This document shows positions 55,793 through 64,000 of a stretch of 64,000 bases of DNA, piece by piece. Both the position numbers and the translations under genes were made by a program. Location: contig NZ_JAHLEB010000019.1 of NCBI RefSeq assembly GCF_018861735.1, positions 24,850-88,849 of the forward strand, read 5' to 3'. Under the pieces are notes generated by a model, which worked only from the letters and a program-made list of their open reading frames with translations, was not told the DNA's origin and searched no databases. How positions within the stretch are numbered: the stretch's first letter is position 1; each line of letters begins with the position of its first letter. The DNA is from Clostridium lacusfryxellense. GTDB taxonomy: Bacteria; Bacillota; Clostridia; Clostridiales; Clostridiaceae.

Positions 55793-55830
55793 AAAAACAA
55801 GAAGGATAATAAACTTCTTGTTTTTGTTTG
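55793..55830 (+). terminator. Terminator of the exporter operon
   Basis: A 12-bp perfect stem (55793-55804, 55814-55825) is T-rich at its 3' side. Confidence 0.85.
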
Positions 55831-56060
55831 TCTCAAATTTGGTATTTTATCATGAAGTTTTCAAATGTTTCTATTTATTAGTTTGAAAAATATTGAAAAA
55901 AATATGAAACTTTATGGCATATTGTAAATATATACATAATCAATTAAGATAGAAATAAATAGGTAACATTTAATGTACTATGTTTGACTTTCTGTGATGA
56001 TATGAATGAAAATAGACTTAAATGAAAATAGACTTAAATGAAACAAAGGAGTAATTATAA

Positions 56061-57485
56061 ATGCAAAAAAGAAAAATAGCAACAATTGTTACATGTGCCT
56101 GTTTAATATTAACGTTGGTGGGATGTTCTAGTAAATCGGATATAAAAATGAATTCTAATACTGTAAAAACCAGTGCAGCAGATACGACTAAAACAAATGC
56201 AACGAATACTCCTAAAACTAGTACAACAAATACTGATACAAAGGAAGAAATTCTTTTAAATTCACCGGCTATTAACCAAAAAGACAATAGCTCTAATTAT
56301 GATGATAAGAAGCCAAAAGTGAAGATGTTTTTAGACGCTTATTTTAAAAAATATGATGACTGGGGCTTTAAAAAAGCGGATACAAGTACTTTGGCTGATC
56401 TGTATGCTAAGGATGCTGATGTAGTATCAGCTGCAATATCATATGAGTATTTAGTTGGAAAATATCAAGGTAAGGTGAATAAGTATGATTTTAATATCGC
56501 CAAAATAAATACAAAAGATGGCAAAGTTACTTCAGTACTTGCAAAGCTATATTTAAATATGAGTATAGTGCCTGAATCTGATGGAGTTAGAAAGAATATT
56601 GATTTTTTATATGATCTAGAGCTTGAGCCATATAACGATACATATCAAGTGAAAAACTTCTATCTAGACACAAAAGATAATGTAAAGCAACAGGAAGAAA
56701 AAATTGCAAAAAAAGAAAATGGATATAATGTAAAAACAAAGACTAAGGATACATTAACTGATTTTACACCCAAAGATGCGGACAAAAAATATAATATCAC
56801 CCCGACGGGAACAGAGAAACCATTAGAACAAATAATAGAGGAGAATGATCCCAAAACAGTTGCGTTATTGGTACCAATAGGAGCGGGCAAGTATGCTATT
56901 GGAAGTGGGTTTTTTGTGTCACCAGGAATATTAGTTACAAATTACCATGTAATTGATGGGGGTTCTGATGCAATAGTTAGGACAAATACTGGAGCTTTAT
57001 ATGAAGTAGACGGGATAATATCTGCGGATAAAACAGTAGATATTGCTATTGTTAAATTAAAGAAGAATATTGGACAAGCTGTGGAAATAGGGGATGTTTC
57101 AAAGCTTAAAAAAGGAGAGAATGCAGTTGCTATAGGTAGTCCTAAAGGATTGTTTAATACTGTATCAACAGGGATAATATCAAATTTTTGGGACGATGGA
57201 AAAACCAACCAAATTCAAATTTCAATTCCAATAACCCATGGTAATTCTGGGGGACCACTATTTAATAAATTTGGTCAAGTTGTAGGAATTAATAGTTCAG
57301 GGTTAGAAGGTGAAGGAGAATTAAATTTTGCTATTTCAGCAGAATATATTTATGATATTTCAGATAAATTAAAAAATCAAGAATTTAATAGTATTAAATC
57401 TGAAAAGTTATCAGTTTTATTTAATAAAAAACCTGATTCTAATTTACAAAAGTTCGGATTGAAATTTGGAACATGGGCTAATTAA
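56061..57485 (+). CDS. HtrA-like serine protease lipoprotein with NTF2-like domain
   Basis: This 474-residue protein has a lipobox LVGC (Cys22), a Thr/Asn/Lys-rich spacer, an NTF2/TcaA-type domain (about 88-210, MFLDAYFKKYDDWGFKKAD) and a trypsin-like protease domain (about 262-450). The triad is visible: His296 in NYHVID, Asp327 in VDIAIVKL and Ser396 in GNSGGPL. There is no PDZ domain. It should act outside the membrane in protein quality control or processing. A short direct repeat lies upstream at about 56008-56041. The domain mix with an NTF2 part is shared with YvbJ-like proteins. Confidence 0.9.
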   Translation: MQKRKIATIVTCACLILTLVGCSSKSDIKMNSNTVKTSAADTTKTNATNTPKTSTTNTDTKEEILLNSPAINQKDNSSNYDDKKPKVKMFLDAYFKKYDDWGFKKADTSTLADLYAKDADVVSAAISYEYLVGKYQGKVNKYDFNIAKINTKDGKVTSVLAKLYLNMSIVPESDGVRKNIDFLYDLELEPYNDTYQVKNFYLDTKDNVKQQEEKIAKKENGYNVKTKTKDTLTDFTPKDADKKYNITPTGTEKPLEQIIEENDPKTVALLVPIGAGKYAIGSGFFVSPGILVTNYHVIDGGSDAIVRTNTGALYEVDGIISADKTVDIAIVKLKKNIGQAVEIGDVSKLKKGENAVAIGSPKGLFNTVSTGIISNFWDDGKTNQIQISIPITHGNSGGPLFNKFGQVVGINSSGLEGEGELNFAISAEYIYDISDKLKNQEFNSIKSEKLSVLFNKKPDSNLQKFGLKFGTWAN

Positions 57486-57527
57486 GGGAAGAATTGAAGG
57501 ATTTGTTGACTAAAATAATGAAAAAAG

Positions 57528-57567
57528 ATTCCTTACGAATAATAAGATTCGTAAGGAATTTTTTTAT
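57528..57567. terminator. Bidirectional terminator
   Basis: A perfect 13-bp stem (57528-57540, 57547-57559) has an A-run on its left and T-run on its right. It separates the protease gene (+) from the DUF2382 gene (-). Confidence 0.88.
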
Positions 57568-57573
57568 TTGTAA

Positions 57574-58038
57574 TTAGTGATCGCCCTTATTATCAATTAT
57601 ATTTGCATCTCCTGTTTTAGTTATGTGGGCTTCTTCATGTTTTAGAGTTTCATCTATATGCTCTGTATTCTCTATTTCACGTTTGTGTGCTGAAATTTCT
57701 CCAGTTATTACTGTGTGTTTACCTACATTGACCTTTTCTTCGCTTAGTGGGATTTTAATTGTTGCTTCATCTGTAATGGGTGAATCACTTGCTTCATTGT
57801 GTAGTGATCTTCTTTCAATTACAACTTCTTCACGTTTTACTGGAACATCCACTTGCTTGTGTTCTTCTATAATTTCTTTACCAATTTCTACGTCGCCCTT
57901 TTGTATTTTACTTTTGGCGATATCAAGTTCTTCTTTTCGTAGACTAAGATTTGCGTCATCTTTAGTAATTTCTTTTTTAGATTCAACAGAATTCTTTGAT
58001 TCAACACCATTTTTAAACATTCCCTCAAATATAGCCAT
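57574..58038 (-). CDS. YsnF/AvaK-like DUF2382 stress protein
   Basis: This protein of about 154 residues has a charged start and a DUF2382 domain (about 55-150) with VPVKREEVVIERR, the KIPLSEEKVNVGKH strand pair and HEEAHITKTGDAN at the end. The family is tied to general stress and often to PRC-barrel proteins; the PRC barrel is absent here. ATG 58038 is chosen since GGAGG precedes it; an upstream in-frame start at 58098 lacks one. Confidence 0.85.
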   Translation of the reverse strand: MAIFEGMFKNGVESKNSVESKKEITKDDANLSLRKEELDIAKSKIQKGDVEIGKEIIEEHKQVDVPVKREEVVIERRSLHNEASDSPITDEATIKIPLSEEKVNVGKHTVITGEISAHKREIENTEHIDETLKHEEAHITKTGDANIIDNKGDH

Positions 58039-58267
58039 ATATAAATACCTCCATTTAATTAAATATTTTGTTCTATTAATATATTGTCCGTTTAACAAAT
58101 AAATTATCCTGTTATAAAATTGGCAATATAATCACAACATTTAAAAATTAAATTTTAAAAAAATATTTTAAAGATAAATGTTGAAATTTGGTGATATAAT
58201 ACCTAGGGAAGATAAAAAGTTTATAAAATTATAAGATATCTTTAAATTCAATTCAAAGGAGAGAATA

Positions 58268-59539
58268 ATGAAAAATTTGTTTAAAAACTATAAATCTACT
58301 ATTATACTTTTGTGTTCTGTGTTAATAGGAGGTATCATAGGTACTGTTATGGGACCGAAATCGTTAGTTCTAGAACCTTTCGGGAAATTATTTATAAATT
58401 TAATGTTTATGATTTTAGTTCCATTAGTATTTTTCAGTGTTTCTTCTGCAATGGCTAATATAAGTGGAATGAAAAGACTAGGAAAAATTATGGGGAGTAT
58501 TATGTTAGTGTTTTTATCTACAGCACTTATTGCAGCCATTATTGGAACAGTAGGAGCACTTATTATGAAGCCAACGAATGGCCTTAATATTGATATGTTT
58601 AAAAGCTTAATGAAGAATGCTGTAGAAACTCAAAGTAGTGAAAAAATTTCTTTCTTAAATCAACTTGTAAATACATTTACTGTTTCAGATTTTGTTGATT
58701 TACTATCAAGGAAGAATATGCTTCAACTTGTTGTATTCTCAATTATGTTTGGTATGTCTGTTTCTCTTTCAGGAGAAAAAGCGAGACCTCTTGCTAATTT
58801 ACTTGAGGCTGGTTCTCTTACTATGATGAAAGTTGTAAAAATTATAATGTATTATGCGCCAATTGGTCTTGGTTGCTATTTTGCTTCCATTGTTGGACAA
58901 CTTGGAGGTCAAATTTTAGATGGATATCTTAAAATATTCGTGTTATATTTATTCCTTTCTGTAGTTTATTATTTTGGTTTTTTCAGTCTTTACGCTTTTA
59001 TTGCAGGCGGGAAAAATGCTATAAAAATATTTTGGAAAAATGCCGTTACTCCTTCAGTTACAGCTTTAGCTACCTGTTCAAGTGCCGCTTGCATACCTGC
59101 TAACTTAGATGCTGTTAAGAAAATTGGAGTACCTCAAGATATTGCAGAAACGGTAATTCCACTAGGAGCAAACATGCATAAGGATGGATCTGTATTTGGA
59201 GGAGTTATGAAAATCACACTCTTGATGGGATTATTTGGTAAGGATATGACTAGCGTGAGCTCTATTCTTGGTATTATAGGGGTTTCTCTCCTCGTAGGTG
59301 CCGTTATGGGTGCTATTCCAAGTGGTGGAATGATTGGAGAAATGCTAATATTAAGTGTATATGGCTTCCCACCAGAAGTACTACCAATTATTGCAGTTGT
59401 TAGTGTGATTATAGATGCGCCAGCAACATTACTAAATTCTACTGGAAATACAGTTTGTTCTATGCTTGTAACTAGACTTGTAGAAGGTAAAAATTGGTTG
59501 AAAAGTGAAAAACAAAATGTTGGGAACTTAGACATGTAA
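58268..59539 (+). CDS. Dicarboxylate/amino acid:cation symporter (DAACS family)
   Basis: This 423-residue transporter has eight or more membrane segments, the serine-rich loop ATCSSAACIPANL, the helix IPLGANMHKDGSV and the DAPATLLNSTGNT block near the C-terminus. These are GltP/DctA-family features, though variable at substrate positions. It probably imports glutamate, aspartate or C4 acids. AAAGGAGAG precedes the ATG. It is distinct from the SstT gene near 8.3 kb. Confidence 0.9.
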   Translation: MKNLFKNYKSTIILLCSVLIGGIIGTVMGPKSLVLEPFGKLFINLMFMILVPLVFFSVSSAMANISGMKRLGKIMGSIMLVFLSTALIAAIIGTVGALIMKPTNGLNIDMFKSLMKNAVETQSSEKISFLNQLVNTFTVSDFVDLLSRKNMLQLVVFSIMFGMSVSLSGEKARPLANLLEAGSLTMMKVVKIIMYYAPIGLGCYFASIVGQLGGQILDGYLKIFVLYLFLSVVYYFGFFSLYAFIAGGKNAIKIFWKNAVTPSVTALATCSSAACIPANLDAVKKIGVPQDIAETVIPLGANMHKDGSVFGGVMKITLLMGLFGKDMTSVSSILGIIGVSLLVGAVMGAIPSGGMIGEMLILSVYGFPPEVLPIIAVVSVIIDAPATLLNSTGNTVCSMLVTRLVEGKNWLKSEKQNVGNLDM

Positions 59540-59599
59540 ATAGATATATGATTCTATATAATAATTAATATATAACTGACATACATTAATAAAATGAAA

Positions 59600-59645
59600 T
59601 GAGTCACATGATGAATATTCTATTCATCATGTGACTCATTTTGTT
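59600..59645. terminator. Bidirectional terminator
   Basis: A perfect 20-bp stem (59600-59619, 59623-59642) with a 3-base loop lies between the symporter gene (+) and the LysM-CAP gene (-). Confidence 0.9.
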
Positions 59646-59669
59646 TTAAGACAGAGGAAGAGCATTAAA

Positions 59670-60296
59670 TTATTTACCTATAAATTGTTGAGTCCAGTAG
59701 ATAGTTCCATCTGCTTTTTTTGCTGCTCCGACACCTATTTCACTGTAGTTCTTACTTAAGATATTTGCTTTATGTCCGGGAGAGTTCATCCAACCAGTGA
59801 TTACAGATGCTGCAGTTGGTTGACCGTATGCGATATTTTCGCCGGCAGACATATATGTAATTCCAAAATTTTTCATCATATCAAAGGGTGAGCCATAAGT
59901 TGGTGATGTATGTGAAAAGTAATTTTTGTCTATCATATCCTGTGATTTATATCTTGCTACTCTTGAAAGTTCCCAGTTAGCTTTTAATGGAGCTAGTCCA
60001 ATTTTTGCCCTCTCTTTATTAACTAAAACAACAACTTGGTCCTCAAGTGTTGTAGCTTCAGTTGAACTTGGTACTTTAATTATTTGACTAGGATTAATCT
60101 TGTCAGGATTAGTTATTTGAGGGTTTACTGCTAAGAGCTCAGAAACTCCTACCTTATACTGAACACATATTTTCCATAGGCTATCCCCTGACTTAACAGT
60201 GTAGTTAACTGTATCTTGGGCATATGCTACTGAGCTTATGCTTGCACTTACCAAAATGCTTAAAGTTAATATTAATGCTTTTAATGATTTCTTCAT
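59670..60296 (-). CDS. Secreted LysM-CAP domain protein
   Basis: This 208-residue protein has a signal peptide (about 1-26, cut near AYAQ), one LysM repeat (YTVKSGDSLWKICVQYK, about 32-76) for wall binding and a CAP/SCP domain (about 85-207) with NYFSHTSPTYG, SAGENIAYG and SPGHKANIL. It resembles spore-associated YkwD/SafA-like proteins. The ribosome site GAAGGTGAGG lies just upstream on the minus strand. Confidence 0.92.
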   Translation of the reverse strand: MKKSLKALILTLSILVSASISSVAYAQDTVNYTVKSGDSLWKICVQYKVGVSELLAVNPQITNPDKINPSQIIKVPSSTEATTLEDQVVVLVNKERAKIGLAPLKANWELSRVARYKSQDMIDKNYFSHTSPTYGSPFDMMKNFGITYMSAGENIAYGQPTAASVITGWMNSPGHKANILSKNYSEIGVGAAKKADGTIYWTQQFIGK

Positions 60297-60444
60297 CTTA
60301 TGTACCTCACCTTCTTAATTTAATATACAAAGCTATATGCGCTCTGTATACCTATACAATCATTCTATCATCTTAATTAGGTTTGTACTTTTTTTATTAC
60401 TGGGATATATGGATTAAAATACAACAAAATTAGCATATAAATAA

Positions 60445-60500
60445 TTGACAAAGATAAAACAAGTTAGTATGCTAATTATATAGATAGCGTACTAATTATA
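60445..60500 (+). promoter_or_regulatory. Promoter and likely MarR operator
   Basis: TTGACA (60445-60450) and TATGCT (60468-60473) are 17 bases apart. Two direct 16-base near-copies, TAGTATGCTAATTATA (60465-60480) and TAGCGTACTAATTATA (60485-60500), are offset by 20 bases and overlap the -10, as expected for autoregulation by the MarR protein. Confidence 0.6.
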
Positions 60501-60514
60501 TTAGGAGGAATGAT

Positions 60515-60928
60515 ATGCAAAATTTATCTTACATGATAAACATGGCATCCAAGCAACTTAAAAACAAATTAGATAAAGCATTAAAGAAGCACGATATAAC
60601 TGCAGCACAGTTCTCAGTTATAATTCAGATATATATATCAGAGCATCCAATTACGGCAGCAGAAATAGCCCAAAAAATCGGATCTGATAGACCCACTATT
60701 TCAGGAATTATTAATAGATTAGAGAAAAAAAACATTGTGCTTAAAGTTTCAAATCCAGATGATAAAAGATCTTCTTATTTGGAGATACATAAAGAATCCA
60801 AGGAGCTAGTTAATAAAATTATAACCATAAGCGATGAATTAACAACAGATACATTTTCGATATACTCAAAAGAAGAAAGCATCAAACTAAAAGAAATGAT
60901 TCTAAGATTAATTGAACGTACCGAGTAA
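60515..60928 (+). CDS. MarR-family transcriptional regulator
   Basis: This 137-residue winged-helix regulator shows AAQFSVIIQIYISEHPITAAE, the recognition helix region DRPTISGIINRLEKK and the wing NPDDKRSSYLEI. The family often controls drug or oxidant response genes. The strong AGGAGG site is within 10 bases of the ATG. Its neighbour is a broken NmrA-type reductase gene, which may have been its target. Confidence 0.93.
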   Translation: MQNLSYMINMASKQLKNKLDKALKKHDITAAQFSVIIQIYISEHPITAAEIAQKIGSDRPTISGIINRLEKKNIVLKVSNPDDKRSSYLEIHKESKELVNKIITISDELTTDTFSIYSKEESIKLKEMILRLIERTE

Positions 60929-60968
60929 AATTGAACGAATTTAGGAAAACCGAAAGGATTGATTAAAG

Positions 60969-61419
60969 ATGATTGGTAAGATATTATTAGTAAGACCACC
61001 ACAACTTACAGATGTTAAGGGAATATTTAATCCGTTTATTCAAAAATGCAAAGTCAATGGCGTAAAGCAAGTTATATTTTTATCATTACTAGGGGCAGAA
61101 AAAAATCCTTTCCCACCCCATCACAAGATTGAAAAAGCTATTTTAGCTTCTGGGATTCCTTATACATTTATAAGGCCAAGCTTTTTCATGCAAAATTTAT
61201 CTACAACACATGCAACAGATATCAAAGAACGCGATGACCTTTTTATCCCTTGTGGAAAAGCTAAGATTAGCGGAATTTGCTACAGTAATGATGGTATTAT
61301 ATCTTACAACAAAATTGGGCATGGCAAATCATGTTACAAAAACTGCTGAAATACTATTAAAAAGAAAACCTAGAACAATAGAAGATTTCATAAAAGATTA
61401 TGTTTATGTTTGGAAGTAA
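60969..61419 (+). pseudogene. Broken NmrA/SDR-type NAD(P)-binding reductase gene
   Basis: The first frame (60969-61349) lacks the N-terminal Rossmann GxxGxxG part. It gives the middle of an NmrA/azoreductase-like protein (VKQVIFLSLLGAEKN, then IEKAILASGIPYTFIRPSFFMQN), then loses homology after GKAKIS. The C-terminal end MVLYLTTKLGMANHVTKTAE followed by LLKRKPRTIEDFI is found in another frame, ending at 61419. An N-terminal loss, an internal deletion and a frame change all point to a decayed gene. Confidence 0.75.
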
Positions 61420-61566
61420 GGATAACTTCACATTAGATTATGTCCATTGACGTCAGTCACCAAGTCATATAAACTATAATAGTGCTAAAGTAATAGATGG
61501 TGTGCATAATTGATTTTATGTGCAAATTTATTATGCATGGACAGTTCGTTGCGAAGGAGCAAATGT

Positions 61567-62389
61567 ATGACTAATGCATCTCATGTCTTAACATATCTAT
61601 TTCTTTTTTTTTGTATTTTGGATGCTAATTGAAGCTCAAATTTATAGAGTACGAAGAATTAAAATTAAGCATAATAAGATACCAAAAAGTTTTAAAAATT
61701 TTAAAATTATTTTTATAGCAGATATTCACTTTGGAAGATTTTTTAGGCTGAAGCGATTAATAAACATTGTTAATAAAATTAATAGGTTAAATGCTAATAT
61801 TATAATAATAGGTGGGGATTATTTAGATATTTCGGTGAAAAGTAAGAGGGATGCACTTAAGTATTTAGATAGTGAAATTGAGGCATTAAGAAATTTAAAA
61901 TCAAAATTTGGAATTTTTACAGTGCTAGGAAATCATGATTATTTTAAGAGAAAGGATTATTTGTTAAAGCAAATTAATTCAAGTTCCTTTAAGCTACTTA
62001 AAAATGCAAGGGAAAAAATCAATTTTGGAAAAGATAGTATAGACCTTGTAGGAGTGGATGATTTACTTGAGGGAAAGCCAGATGTCAATGTGCTTAAAAA
62101 AGATAGCAATAATTTTACTATTGCCATATCTCATAATCCGGATTTTTTCAGTGATTATAAAAATGTGATTAATTATGACTTAGGTCTATCAGGTCACACC
62201 CACAGAGGACAAGTAACCTTTTTTGGATTGTGGGCCCCCTATACATCTTCTAAATATGGTCAAAGGTATTTAAAGGGGAGAGTGCATGAGGAAAGCAGAG
62301 ATATACTTTTAACAAGTGGTATAGGTAATGGTATGCTGCCTATAAGATTTTTTGCTGTTCCTGAAATTTTAGAAATTATTTTAGAATAA
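61567..62389 (+). CDS. Membrane-anchored metallophosphoesterase (YkuE type), apparently frameshifted at its start
   Basis: The enzyme frame from ATG 61622 (255 residues) has the calcineurin-like set: FIADIHFGRF, GGDYLD, LGNHDYF, SHNPDFF and GHTHRGQ, so it should be catalytically complete. However, ATG 61622 has no ribosome site. AAGGAG at 61554-61559 serves ATG 61567 in another frame, which reads MTNASHVLTYLFLFF and runs into a T9 tract (61604-61612). With one T fewer, both parts join into a protein with an N-terminal anchor helix, as is usual for YkuE/YaeI proteins. Confidence 0.8.
61604..61612 (+). repeat. T9 homopolymer at the metallophosphoesterase start
   Basis: Nine T lie in a stretch coding for the presumed anchor helix. 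Loss of one T would restore a single reading frame from ATG 61567. Confidence 0.9.
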
Positions 62390-62429
62390 TATTAATGTAG
62401 AGAGTCTGTTTTAAAATAGGGGGATTAAA

Positions 62430-63188
62430 ATGCATATAATAAATTTGTTTGATTTAACTACGCTGCAATGGTTTTGGGTAGTATTTGCAGCTTTTTTAGT
62501 TGGTTTATCAAAAACAGGAATAAGTGGATTAACAATGCTTATTATACCTATTATAGCAACTATATTTGGTGGTAAAGAGTCTACTGGGATTTTGCTACCA
62601 ATGTTACTTATGGGTGACGTTTTTGCAGTATCTTATTATAAGAAACATGCTGATTGGGGCAAAATAAGAAAGCTACTTCCATGGGCAATAGTTGGAATCT
62701 TACTTGGTGGCATAGTTGGAAATTATATAAATGATAAACAATTCAAGTCTTTTATAGCGACTTCTGTTTTGATTTGCGTAGTTATACTTATATATACAGA
62801 AAAAAAAGGTGACAAACTTAATGTACCTAAAGGGGTTTGGTTTAATATTTTGATAGGTGTAGCAAGTGGATTTACTTCAATGATTGGTAACGCAGCTGGT
62901 CCAGTATTTAGTATTTATTTACTGACAATAGGCCTAAAGAAAAACAATTATATGGGGACTGCGTCTTGGTTCTTTTTTATAATAAATTTGACAAAACTCC
63001 CATTGCAGATTTTTTTCTGGAATAATATTACTGCTAAAACAACCATATTGTCTTGCATGATGATCCCTGCAATTACGTTAGGAGCATTCTTAGGAATTAA
63101 AGTTGTTAAAAGGCTTAATGAAAAGCTATTTAGATATATTATTATAGCTATGACTGCATTAGTAGCAATAAAATTAGGGATTGGGTAA
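62430..63188 (+). CDS. TSUP-family (TauE/SafE) membrane transporter
   Basis: This 252-residue transporter has eight or so membrane segments and the family pattern FLVGLSKTGISGLTMLIIP near the start and SMIGNAAGPVFSIYLL at mid-length, the two halves of the TauE repeat. The family moves sulfite, sulfonates or related organic anions. GGGGGATT precedes the ATG. It follows the phosphoesterase by 40 bases; a link is unclear. Confidence 0.9.
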   Translation: MHIINLFDLTTLQWFWVVFAAFLVGLSKTGISGLTMLIIPIIATIFGGKESTGILLPMLLMGDVFAVSYYKKHADWGKIRKLLPWAIVGILLGGIVGNYINDKQFKSFIATSVLICVVILIYTEKKGDKLNVPKGVWFNILIGVASGFTSMIGNAAGPVFSIYLLTIGLKKNNYMGTASWFFFIINLTKLPLQIFFWNNITAKTTILSCMMIPAITLGAFLGIKVVKRLNEKLFRYIIIAMTALVAIKLGIG

Positions 63189-63307
63189 AATGTTAGAACA
63201 ATTATCAAACTAGCTGAATATTAATGATAGTAATAAATAGACAATTTAAAGATGATAAAGTATAAAATCAAAGGAATGTAAAATATATAAATTAGGGGGT
63301 AATAATA

Positions 63308-63646
63308 TTGGGTAAAATAATAGACTGGAAAAAGGGATATGAAGGTTGCCCTGAGGACAATGAAATGACTGAAGAGGATTCTTTGGAAGTAATTCATCAA
63401 TTCATTGAATCATATTACAAAGATGAAAAACAAGAAGATATACACCCTTATGAGACAAATGGATTTGAATTAGGTTTAATTTCATACCTTAATCTTTTAG
63501 AAAAGGGGTTATTGCCAGTTGTAATTAAAAACATTAATGTGCTCGCTGTTAAAAAATTTGAAAGACTAACAAGATTATTTCCAGAAGTTGATATTCCACA
63601 GGAGTTTTATATTGGGTTTCTGAAAGGATTCTGTAGTGTTTATTAA
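63308..63646 (+). CDS. Small conserved-looking protein of unknown function
   Basis: This 112-residue protein is soluble and acidic in its first half (CPEDNEMTEEDSLEV) and helical in its second (SYLNLLEKGLLPVVIK). The start is TTG 63308 with GGGGG 9 bases before. No family recognised; it does not look like a shadow because the composition is balanced and the ribosome site is good. Confidence 0.6.
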   Translation: MGKIIDWKKGYEGCPEDNEMTEEDSLEVIHQFIESYYKDEKQEDIHPYETNGFELGLISYLNLLEKGLLPVVIKNINVLAVKKFERLTRLFPEVDIPQEFYIGFLKGFCSVY

Positions 63647-63762
63647 AAATATACAAAGTACAGTTTGTTGAATGTCAGGTACCCGAACTATATTAATTCA
63701 CAAAAGATTCTGGTGCCAAGTAGATAGTTTAAACAACTGTTTATTTGGTGTTTTTACGTGCT

Positions 63763-63897
63763 CTACATGCTTTGCATATCTTCGCTTTGAATATCAATTA
63801 TTTCTGCATCGGTATTACATTCTATAAAAGTTATAATATGCTCCATTGTAGAATCCATTTGAGATGAAGTTCCACATATAGCTGCAATGTGTGAATG
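63763..63897 (-). pseudogene. C-terminal remnant of a truncated gene
   Basis: This minus-strand frame, with no start codon, encodes about 44 residues (HIAAICGTSSQMDSTMEH, then IITFIECNTDAEIIDIQSED) and ends at a TAG at 63763-63765. It is cut at about 63897, exactly where repeat-rich sequence resembling an insertion element begins. The family is not recognised. The stretch 63647-63762 before it shows nothing I can name. Confidence 0.35.
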
Positions 63898-64000
63898 TCA
63901 ACGAATTTCTTTACCACTTGCTACTGAATTTGTTTACCAGTAGTGACAATGAAAAAGTTTACCACTTTACTATTTTTGCTACTGAAAAAGTTTACCACTT
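63896..64000. mobile_element. Probable end of an IS21-type insertion sequence
   Basis: Starting with TGTCAACG, the region holds four related repeats: GAATTTCTTTACCACTTG (63903), GAATTTGTTTACCAGTAG (63926), GAAAAAGTTTACCACTT (63951) and the same again (63984). Multiple terminal repeats of this kind are typical of IS21-family ends, where the transposase binds. The transposase genes would lie beyond the window. Confidence 0.4.

Noticed and set aside
57623..58102. A 159-codon plus-strand frame opposite the DUF2382 gene
   Set aside because: It is a Ser/Leu-rich shadow of the minus-strand gene, which has a good ribosome site and a recognisable domain.
61503..61537. A TGCATAAT/ATTATGCA inverted repeat before the phosphoesterase as a terminator or operator
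   Set aside because: It has only eight paired bases with a 19-base loop and no T-run, which is too weak to assign.

Overview
The window is about 64 kb of AT-rich, tightly packed Firmicute DNA with strong AGGAGG-type ribosome sites. It looks like a chromosome segment of Clostridium or a close relative. Supporting this are the LytTR and GHKL signalling genes, CheX proteins, DUF2156 and DUF3006 proteins, monoderm-type lipoproteins, and a Tad pilus locus that lacks an outer-membrane secretin. I see no rRNA, tRNA or CRISPR array. The species cannot be named from sequence alone.

Left part (1-14.9 kb): the end of a membrane protein; a two-gene ABC-2 exporter; two small low-complexity proteins; a CdaR-type regulator with a GntP permease; an iron-sulfur flavoprotein-like reductase; yaaA; a YczE-type membrane protein; the serine/threonine symporter sstT; an orphan PTS IIB-like protein without the active cysteine; a CheY-CheX fusion overlapping a second CheX; and a TcaA/YvbJ-like zinc-ribbon membrane protein with two small partners.

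Centre (15.2-40.0 kb): one long plus-strand Tad (Flp) pilus locus. It holds tadZ, tadA, tadB-like and tadC-like genes, an Flp pilin, a TadE-like minor pilin, a 1193-residue DUF5702-type protein, a lipoprotein, and a second TadE-like protein whose C-terminus is a TNT (NAD+ glycohydrolase toxin) domain. After that come a small putative immunity gene, a displaced fragment of the TadE coding sequence, a prepilin peptidase, a WG-repeat protein, an FHA protein, a PP2C phosphatase, a Hanks-type kinase with TPR-like tail, two membrane proteins and a 2016-residue Ig-like surface protein. The most notable reading is that this locus carries a polymorphic-toxin cassette on a pilin-like carrier and has its own phosphothreonine switch (kinase, phosphatase, FHA), similar in logic to the post-translational control of type VI secretion.

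Right part (40-64 kb): a TetR regulator; a DUF2156 protein; ftsH; a ComEC-like metallo-beta-lactamase lipoprotein with DUF3006; ankyrin and ClpP-like proteins; a broken chemoreceptor; aspartate 4-decarboxylase with a hexanucleotide repeat upstream; a LytTR/GHKL two-component system with a MacAB-type exporter; an HtrA-like lipoprotein; a DUF2382 stress protein; a dicarboxylate symporter; a LysM-CAP protein; a MarR regulator beside a broken NmrA-type reductase gene; a metallophosphoesterase that appears frameshifted at a T9 run; a TSUP transporter; and, at the right edge, repeats resembling an IS21-type end.

Convergent genes are usually separated by near-perfect bidirectional terminator hairpins. 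Several genes in the Tad locus use G-run ribosome sites.
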